Source: Microcaldota archaeon (GTDB taxonomy: Archaea > Micrarchaeota > Micrarchaeia > Micrarchaeales > CABMGC01). From it: 45,504 nt of DNA. The first letter of the stretch is position 1, and every line of letters starts with the position of its first letter. Below are positions 31,616 to 39,000 of the stretch, in pieces. The stretch is taken from NCBI GenBank assembly GCA_021804105.1, contig JAJZKP010000005.1:1-45504 (forward strand). Direction: 5' to 3'. The position numbers were made by a program, and so were the translations under genes. The notes under the pieces were generated by a model that did not search any database, was not told the DNA's origin, and saw only the letters and a program-made list of their open reading frames with translations.

Positions 31616-32962
31616 ATGCCAAGGTTACCCATTAAGATCCAGAGCACGCTGAACAGGATGAAGAAAGAGCACCAGCACTACGTGGAAGTAAAGCTAATAC
31701 ACGGCTTATACTGCGTGTTTGAGTCCAGGGGAGTGTATGACCGCGAGAAGAAACGCACGAAGAAGGTAACGCATTACCTGGGCAGGATACTTGACGACGG
31801 CACGTTTGTGGAGGCAAAGCATAGGCCGCAGAAACAGGCAGGCATAGTGCAGAACGCTGTGCAGACCCAGGAGCACGCCTTGCCAGAGCTTGATGATTAC
31901 GATAGGAAGCTGCTTACTGCGATAAGCATGAATGGCAGGGCAACGTACGCTTTCCTTGGAGACCTCTCTGGATTGCCCAAGAATACAGTATACGGCAGGA
32001 TCAAGCACCTTGAGAGGAGGTATGGCATAAAGTACACTGCAGAGATAGATGTTGAGAAGCTGGGTTACCTCAAGTTTCTCATTATGGTCAAGTTCTATGG
32101 AAAAGTACCATCGTCAGAGGAGATGCAGAGGGGCCTTTCAGGCGAACCCAAGGTCCAGCTTGCGCTCTCGCTCACAGGAGGCGATTATGACCTGCTCATA
32201 TACGTGCTCGCGGAATCAAACAAAGACGTCAATATACTCTCGCGGCTCATACTCTCCAATAGCGTGTTCATAGAGTATCCTGCAGAGTGGCACACAATGC
32301 CTTTCTACGAGACGTATAATTTCGTGCCGCTGCGCAAGGAGCTGCTCTCGACCCTCGATGAGACGGCAACTAAGCGCGCGAGCCTCTTCGACGAGAGCAT
32401 GACTGAGAAGAAGAGGATTATACTCAAGAGGGAGTTTGCCGTGCTTAATGAGCTTAACAAGGATGCAAAGATCGACTTTACCGACATAGACAAGAAATAC
32501 GGCTTCGACAGTGGAAGGGCGCAATACTCATATTACAAGCTTGTGCAGAAAAAGCTCCTTATGCGCACCACGATAACCATGGAAGGCATACCAATGAAGT
32601 ATCTTGGAGTCTTCTTCCTCAAGGTGGTGAACTCAAAGGAGCTCACTAGGACTAGGAAGTTCTTCCTGCAGCATCTCGTTGAGGATTCCGGCAGGCCTAC
32701 GAATAGGTATTCACTAGTTGGAGACATTGGTTCGCCGTATGGCGCAGTGCTTATCACTCCAGTATACGATAATTCAGACATAGACAGCATAAGGAAGAGC
32801 CTTGCTGCATACAGGGGCACAGAACTCAAGCTGGCAGTTGCAACGAACGTCCTGATAGGCAGGATGTGTTATAGGCGTTTTGACAACACGTACTCGGTGC
32901 AGGCAGAAGTATTAGAAGACACATATAATGAGAGGCTAGGGCAGAAGATAATCTACGCCTAG
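31616..32962 (+). CDS. Two-module Lrp/AsnC-like regulator, paralogue C, with a transposase-like N-terminal segment
   Basis: The 448-residue protein contains the double Lrp plan: winged helix (LDDYDRKLLTAISMNGRATY, LSGLPKNTVYGRIKHLERRY), IDVEKLG, RAM-like domain (FLIMVKFYGKVPSSEEMQRG, GGDYDLLIYVLAESNKDVN), second winged helix (KREFAVLNELNKDAKIDFTD) and second alpha/beta domain. Residues 1-75 are an extra segment: YCVFESRGVYDREKKRTKKV then THYLGRILDDGTFVE. This resembles the start of IS4/IS1634-type transposases, which read tyr-val-x-glu, lysine-rich turn, then Y(I/L)GRI-x-x-x-G. The catalytic transposase domain is absent. The segment may be a co-opted DNA-binding piece. Target genes are unknown. 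Confidence 0.8.
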   Translation: MPRLPIKIQSTLNRMKKEHQHYVEVKLIHGLYCVFESRGVYDREKKRTKKVTHYLGRILDDGTFVEAKHRPQKQAGIVQNAVQTQEHALPELDDYDRKLLTAISMNGRATYAFLGDLSGLPKNTVYGRIKHLERRYGIKYTAEIDVEKLGYLKFLIMVKFYGKVPSSEEMQRGLSGEPKVQLALSLTGGDYDLLIYVLAESNKDVNILSRLILSNSVFIEYPAEWHTMPFYETYNFVPLRKELLSTLDETATKRASLFDESMTEKKRIILKREFAVLNELNKDAKIDFTDIDKKYGFDSGRAQYSYYKLVQKKLLMRTTITMEGIPMKYLGVFFLKVVNSKELTRTRKFFLQHLVEDSGRPTNRYSLVGDIGSPYGAVLITPVYDNSDIDSIRKSLAAYRGTELKLAVATNVLIGRMCYRRFDNTYSVQAEVLEDTYNERLGQKIIYA

Positions 32963-33173
32963 CCAAGAAGAGAGCAGGGTTAAGGCGCGTAGCCTCCTGA
33001 TCCCTTTGTGCTCCTTGCGTTCATTATTCTTACGTTTTGCAGCATTTTCTTCACCGCTTATTTTATTTGATTCAAATGCTTTTAAAACCTTGCTGTAGCT
33101 TCGTCTTTAGGCGTTGGGTTCGCATTCTTGTAAATGCACTATTCCTTTTCTGCAGGGTAGTATGTATGTGCTA

Positions 33174-33191
33174 TCTGCAGGCTTCTGCAGA
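33174..33191 (+). promoter_or_regulatory. 7-bp hairpin in the leader of the HerA-like gene
   Basis: TCTGCAG (33174-33180) and CTGCAGA (33185-33191) form a perfect stem with a GCTT loop, ending 12 bases before the start codon. A TATA-like CTTTTAAAACC near 33080-33090 would give a leader of about 90 nt that contains it. It could restrict ribosome access. Confidence 0.4.
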
Positions 33192-33203
33192 TGATGCGTA
33201 GTT

Positions 33204-34910
33204 ATGGTGTTTCTAATGATAGACTATTTAATACGAGAGACTAGAAAAGGGATATATAGGTTTTTTAGTGTATTTCGCCTGGGAGTTCCCAGGCATGGTG
33301 CCAGTGAAGTAGGCAGGATAGTTGCAAGGCTACGCCTGAAGCAGATTTACATGGATAAGGCCAGCTGGCACTGGAAGAAAGAGAGAACGGGCAGATTGTA
33401 TATAGAGCCTGCGCGGAAGCTCAATCCGCACATGGCCATTGTAGGCGAGAGCGGCTCGGGAAAGTCGAATGCGTGCAAGGCCATCGTGAGGAGCCTGGCT
33501 GCACACGGAATAAAGGTAGCGGTACTTGATCCGCATAACGAGTACCTGGGGCTTGCAGGCACTATCGACGCCAGCGTGTACGATGCAGCGCATAACGGCA
33601 TAAATGTCTTCGAGCTGGACGGCATGGAGGAGAAGGAGAAAGCAAATGAGCTCACCAACATGTTCAAGCGCGTATTCAGGCTGGGAGACGTGCAGGGATA
33701 TTATCTCTACAGAGCCATACTTTTTACTTACAGCAGGGTAGGCGCGCATGGCAGGGTGCCAAGCATACATGATCTCATATACACCTTCGAGATCTTCAAG
33801 AGGCATGCCTCTCCAGGGGAGCAGAGGGCGCTGGAGGGAATATCCAGGAGGCTCTCGATAATAGACATTGGAGCATTCTCAAGAAACACGCCCATGGATA
33901 GAGTCATCTCTGGAAACAGCATCTTCCTGCTCTCCGGCCTGCATTCCAGCGAGGCGCAGTCCATATATGTCGAAGGATTCCTAAGGAAGGTCTACGGAAG
34001 GATGCTCTTGATGGAGAAGAGCGACTCGCCGAGGTTCTATGTGGTGATAGACGAGGCGGAGAAGCTCGGTCAGAAGTCTATAGTTGGGAAAATAGCCGCG
34101 GAAGGAAGGAAGTATGGGATTGGCCTGATAGTCATGGCGCAGAGGGCCAAGAGCATTGACCGCGAGATAAGGGCTAACTCTGCATTGTTCATGGCCTTCT
34201 ACCAGAGGGAGCCGGAGGAGCTCAATTATGTGGCGAACCTAGTGGCAGGCGGCAACGAGCTTAACCGGTTCGTGGAAGTGAAGAAGGCCATAAGAGGCCT
34301 GGGCAGGGGCAGCGCCATAATATCAGACTCGCACGAGCGGAACCCGATGATCGTAAGATTTGCGCTCAGCAACGATACTGGCATATCGCTGGCTTACGAG
34401 ATAATGAAGCTTGCAAGGGGATGCTGCACCCGGATCGAGATACTTGAGAAGATGACGGGTATCGGGTTCGGTGTAGAAGACATAAATGCAATGATAGGCA
34501 GGATGGTGGATGAAGGCTCCATTTCCCCTTACGTGTTGAGGGAGATGTGCAGGTACGATGGCGAGTGGTACATTTCAGCGCCCAGGAATAGTCCGGAGCA
34601 TGATGTATGCGTAAACGTAGCCAAGAGGCACATGGAAAGCATTGAAGTAGAGTGCACAATATACAATAGTTCTTACGGACCAGACATAATAGCGCATTAC
34701 GGAAGGGAGCGCATAGCCGTGGAATACGAGACCGGGAGCAAGAGCAGGGAGAGCACAGAGCGCATGCTTGCGCTGAGGGAGAAGGCATACAGGAGGGTGC
34801 TCATGATAGTCAATGATGAGAAGATAGGACAGTATGCATCGTTAAGTTCGGCAAGATGCGTGAGGTTCCGCGATTTCATTAATGCAACGAGCTTCTCAAG
34901 CATTATCTAG
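33204..34910 (+). CDS. HerA-type ATPase with C-terminal winged helix and PD-(D/E)xK-like nuclease domain
   Basis: The 568-residue protein has a HerA/FtsK-type motor: Walker A GESGSGKS (81-88), VAVLDPHNEYLG (107-118), Walker B FYVVIDEAEK (278-287) and LIVMAQRAKSIDREIRANS with a possible arginine finger. Residues about 405-470 form a winged helix (CCTRIEILEKMTGIGFGVED). The last 90 residues fit a restriction-endonuclease fold: helix CVNVAKRHMESIEVECTIY, then GPDIIAHYGRERIAVEYETG with Asp494, Glu507 and Glu509, and a VLMIVNDE strand. HerA normally works with a separate NurA nuclease; here motor and putative nuclease are one chain. Roles in DNA transfer, end processing or defence are possible. 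The 3' end overlaps the convergent NAC gene by four bases. Confidence 0.83.
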   Translation: MVFLMIDYLIRETRKGIYRFFSVFRLGVPRHGASEVGRIVARLRLKQIYMDKASWHWKKERTGRLYIEPARKLNPHMAIVGESGSGKSNACKAIVRSLAAHGIKVAVLDPHNEYLGLAGTIDASVYDAAHNGINVFELDGMEEKEKANELTNMFKRVFRLGDVQGYYLYRAILFTYSRVGAHGRVPSIHDLIYTFEIFKRHASPGEQRALEGISRRLSIIDIGAFSRNTPMDRVISGNSIFLLSGLHSSEAQSIYVEGFLRKVYGRMLLMEKSDSPRFYVVIDEAEKLGQKSIVGKIAAEGRKYGIGLIVMAQRAKSIDREIRANSALFMAFYQREPEELNYVANLVAGGNELNRFVEVKKAIRGLGRGSAIISDSHERNPMIVRFALSNDTGISLAYEIMKLARGCCTRIEILEKMTGIGFGVEDINAMIGRMVDEGSISPYVLREMCRYDGEWYISAPRNSPEHDVCVNVAKRHMESIEVECTIYNSSYGPDIIAHYGRERIAVEYETGSKSRESTERMLALREKAYRRVLMIVNDEKIGQYASLSSARCVRFRDFINATSFSSII

Positions 34911-35254
34911 TTGTCCTTCAGCTTGAGGATTGCCTCTGCTATGTTGCCGTTGGACTCCTCGAGCGCCACCCTTGCCAGATTGTCGTCGTCGACTCCAGAC
35001 TGCTCCTTGACCATCTTTATATCGTCGTCGCTTATCTCGACCTTTGGCAGCTCCTTGGGCTTCTCGCTTACGCTTCCGCTTATCTGGAAGGACTTGGATC
35101 CCTGAGCCTCTATGAGTATCACCTGGGGCTCGTCTATTATTATATCGCCTTCAGAGCTCTCTATTATAACACGCTGCGCATCTATCTCGCTGGACTTGAT
35201 CCCCATCCTGTCCATCATCTTCTTCAGCTGCTTTGGGTCTACGTTCGGCATCAT
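34907..35254 (-). CDS. Nascent polypeptide-associated complex protein (alpha-NAC)
   Basis: The 115-residue protein starts VDPKQLKKMMDRMGIKSSEI, continues with the NAC beta-barrel (AQRVIIESSEGDIIIDEPQV; SKSFQISGS) and ends in a UBA domain (KMVKEQSGVDDDNLARVALE, ESNGNIAEAILKLKDN). This is the standard archaeal NAC. It binds emerging chains at the ribosome exit tunnel as a homodimer and shields them from wrong targeting. The spacer between the NAC and UBA domains is short. Two adjacent ATG codons (35254, 35251) can both start the protein. A TATA-like TTTAATACC lies near 35283-35290 on the minus strand. Confidence 0.95.
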   Translation of the reverse strand: MMPNVDPKQLKKMMDRMGIKSSEIDAQRVIIESSEGDIIIDEPQVILIEAQGSKSFQISGSVSEKPKELPKVEISDDDIKMVKEQSGVDDDNLARVALEESNGNIAEAILKLKDN

Positions 35255-35347
35255 AAAGTCATCGGTAATAATATTAGCATTCGGTATTAAAAAATGCTCT
35301 GTGCACTGATATTAAATATCTAGCGAACAAGTATCCATTGGGAGAGC

Positions 35348-36043
35348 ATGGAGGAAGACCTCTGGAATTGGAGCGTTAAGGTTGTCAGCGACCACATTGT
35401 GGCCATTGCGATCATGGTTGTTATATTCGTCATAATCTTAGGCATAGCATCAGCTCTGGCTGCAGGCATAGGCAGTATTATAGGCCTGGCTTATGCGGTT
35501 GCCGGAGCATATGCTACTTTAGTATTTATCGGACTTGTGTGGGCTTTCATGATAGGATGGTATGTTTCTTCACTGCACCAGGCCTTCATGCATGGATACA
35601 GCAAGAGGAAGATCAATTATGTTGACGCAGTAGTAGAAGGTTTCCGGTACCTTGTACGAAGAAGGGAGGTGCTGGCCCTACTAATCGGGCTTGGCATCCT
35701 TGCAGGCCTAGCCGAGATCCCATTTGCAGCAAACCCAGCGACAGGCATAATAGGCCAGATCATCGGTGGCGCGATACTTGCCATGGCTGCTGCCATAGCA
35801 CTGCTTATGCTCGCTTTGAGGACCGAGAAAGCCGACTTTAAGGCATTAGGGAGAATAAATGCACTCTCTCCTGAAGCGGGCCTGTTCCTCTACGCAATCA
35901 TATTGATACGGATCGTGCCATCTGGACTCGGGGCTCTGCTCCAATTCCTTGGCATGCCGATTGCTGTGGCTATATTGGTATTATATGCCATGCGACACGG
36001 AGCCAGACACGACAGGCATTCCCATTCCAGCAATGCAGCATAG
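35348..36043 (+). CDS. Polytopic membrane protein, DUF4013-like
   Basis: The 231-residue protein has an amphipathic N terminus (EEDLWNWSVKVVSDH), two or three hydrophobic segments, the cytosolic loop HGYSKRKINYVDAVVEGFRY, two further segments, a polar stretch (RTEKADFKALGRINALS) and a final pair of helices, then a His/Arg-rich tail (HGARHDRHSHSSNAA). The duplicated plan resembles DUF4013-type archaeal membrane proteins of unknown function. The loop placing, rather than any catalytic motif, is the basis of the call. GGGAGAG just before the ATG may serve as a ribosome-binding site. It converges with the giant surface protein gene, 16 bp apart. Confidence 0.68.
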   Translation: MEEDLWNWSVKVVSDHIVAIAIMVVIFVIILGIASALAAGIGSIIGLAYAVAGAYATLVFIGLVWAFMIGWYVSSLHQAFMHGYSKRKINYVDAVVEGFRYLVRRREVLALLIGLGILAGLAEIPFAANPATGIIGQIIGGAILAMAAAIALLMLALRTEKADFKALGRINALSPEAGLFLYAIILIRIVPSGLGALLQFLGMPIAVAILVLYAMRHGARHDRHSHSSNAA

Positions 36044-36059
36044 GCTATGCGTTAACTCG

Positions 36060-39000
36060 TTACCTGCTGCGCCTTCTCCTTGTGGCGTTGTTGTAGACAA
36101 GGTACCCTACGAGTATAGCTGCGATCACTGCAACCCCGACAGGAACAACTGTTGTGAGCGTGTTGCTTGGAAGCGCAGGCGGAGTTCCGCTCAGTTTGCC
36201 TGTGCTATTCGTTGAATTTGTATGCACTGGTTTCGGTATTGTGGTTACAGGAGCCACGGTTGTGGTTGTCGTAGTTGCCACTGATGTTGTAGCCACAGAT
36301 GTGGTCTTTGTCGTATTAGGCAGCGCGTATATTGCCAGCGTTATAGTGTCGACTATCGGCAGGTAGGAGAGATTCTCCATATCCGCATAATAGGTAACGT
36401 TCAATGGATCGTTAAGCTTCTGCGGGTTGTTCACCGTAAGCGTGTATGAATTACTGTTTATCGTCACGTCTGCCTGCGTAGGCGAGATTGAGTTAAGTAC
36501 AACCGTGAAGGTCTTGTTGTTGATCACGAACGTCTCAGAGTTATCCTGCGAGAAGTTGTATATCAGCCATCCGAACTCTAATCCGCTGCTGTACTTGACT
36601 ACAGTAGGCTTGAAGTTGCCTCCGCCGCCTCCGCCACCGCCTCCGCCACCGCCACCGCTGCTGCCGCCGGAGTGGCCCAGAGGCGATTGGTCAGTGACGT
36701 TGACTAAATATGTCAGGGTGTTGCCTGTAACGCTGGTAGATGTGTAGTTCAGGTTTCCTGCATTCTCAAACGTAAAGTTGTATAGGCCTATAAGGTTCTG
36801 CTCAGACCAAGAAACTCCCGAGTTTGTTGTAGCGTATAGCGCCCCATTTACGAAAAGCTCCCACTTTGACTGGTTGTTTATCGATGGTGTTCCGTTGAAT
36901 ACGATCTTAAAGCCCACATTCGGGTTTACGTTAACTGGGTTGGTGCTGCTGCATGTATATGGCCCAAGTCCGCTTCCCGAGGTCAGAGGCGCAGCCTGGC
37001 AGAACTGCACATTTGCAGAAAGCGTGCTGTTCTTGCTTACTGTAACAAGGTGACTTGCGCTGAAATCGAATTGAGCTGTAGTGCCGAAGTCTATAGCGTT
37101 AACCTGATAAATATAATTTCCAGGAGTCGGCATCAGTATGGTGTTGTACGCTGCATTTGATGATGTAGACGTATCAGCAATAGGGGAGTTGTTGCTGAAC
37201 CAGAAGAAACCGAATGGGCCGGTTCCTCCCACTGCGAGTGCATTGACAGTAATTGGCTGGCCATACTCTATCGCATTAGTAGGCATTCCATTTGAAGACG
37301 AAGTAAGCTGCAGCACTGGCATTGAGTTTACGCTCATGGCTACGTTCGAAGGCAGGAACGTGAATGGATATTTGGTCGTTGTGCCCAAGTCCACTGCATT
37401 AACAGAGTAAACAGATGATCCTATCATCGAATTTGTAGCTAGGAATGTGTATGTACCAATGCTATTGTATGCAACAGTTATGGTGTTTGCTACAACACCG
37501 TTGTTTGCGTATATGAAGTTGACGAGGTAGCTGCCTACACCGTTGGTTGGGCTAGCCGTAAGTGTTTGATACTGACTAACGTCAAGCGTTGTGTTGCTCT
37601 CAGTAAGCGAGATTGATGGTGTTGCATATACCTGCAGAGAATTGACTGCAGAGTAGGTAGTCTCCGGAGTAGTGGCGCTGTCAACAAGCTCCATCTTGAA
37701 TGAGTACGTGCCTGGCTGGGTGAGTGAGTTCGTAGTAAAGACGCAAGTCTCCGTTTGCGAAGGCGGTGCAGCGTTTCCAGGAACCGTGCAGATAATGGAG
37801 TTAGCATCGACAAACACATTGCTTCCTGGAGTCTCAACCAGCCACATATATGAGTAAGGATATGTACCGGTAGAAGGCAGAGTGCTGGATATCTCCGCAA
37901 CCTGGTTCTGGTCCAGAATATTTCCAGAAGTGAATTTGGTTGATGAGCTGTTTGATGTCATTATTGATGGTTGCGTTGCTGGAGTAAGGGTGGTATTTAG
38001 GTGTATAGTATATACAGACGAGTTGGTTGACTCGGGAGTGGTTGCAGAGTCTGTTGTCTGGAGCTTGAACATGTAATTTCCAGTTTTTGTAGTGCCTGTG
38101 GGTGCGAAGTAGCATGTCTCTATGGCATTGTGGGGCTGCCCTGACCGCGTGTTGACAACGCACTCTGCAGTGGTTGCAGGAGCATATGCGCCTCCGTTGT
38201 ACGAGACGTACCATGTTGAAGTATATGGATACGTTCCGGTGTTTGGAAGCTCTGAAGTCAGCGTAGTTGTCTGGTTGAGATCTACAAAAGTGTTGGTTGC
38301 TACGGGCGTATTTGCTGGAGTGAGCGTACTGTTTACATGTATGGTATTTGCAGCTGAGTCAAAGACGAATTTGGTCGTGGTGCCCTGGTCTGTTGCTATG
38401 ACATTGTACTTGAATGTTCCCGTAGCTCTAGCGGTGAAAGTGAATGTGTTGCTTGATCCAGGTGTCCACACTGTGACATTCTGGAGACCTGAAGCGCTGC
38501 CTTTGGAGATATTGAACAGTTCTATGTTGAATGGGCCTGTGCCTCCGATTACCTGTGCATTATATGTCTCAAGCTGACCTGCATCGATAAGCTCGTTGCT
38601 CGGTACAATAGTAACGCGGGGCATTGAGTTGAGCACGAATGTGTTTGGGCTTGATAATACGTTGGTTGGGGTGGATGCGCCGTCGAATATCTGGAGCTTG
38701 AATGCATATGACGCTGTTTTACTTGAAGTATTTGTATCAAATGCACACGTAACCTGTTCGCCAGGGGAGGTTATTGCGCTCTGGTTTACAGGGCACAATG
38801 ATGTAGGCGCAAGTTTCCAGACCTGCCCGCCAGTCGAGTAGAGCCACCTGTAGGAATATGGGTTTGATCCTCCGAGTGGTTCAGGAATTGTATCTGTTAT
38901 TATGGTGTTCTGCTCCTGATCGAGCGTGCTGTTCGATACAGTAGGTACAGGAGGAGTTACAAGAGGGAAATTGACCTGTATGGTCTGCGACTGGGATGAT

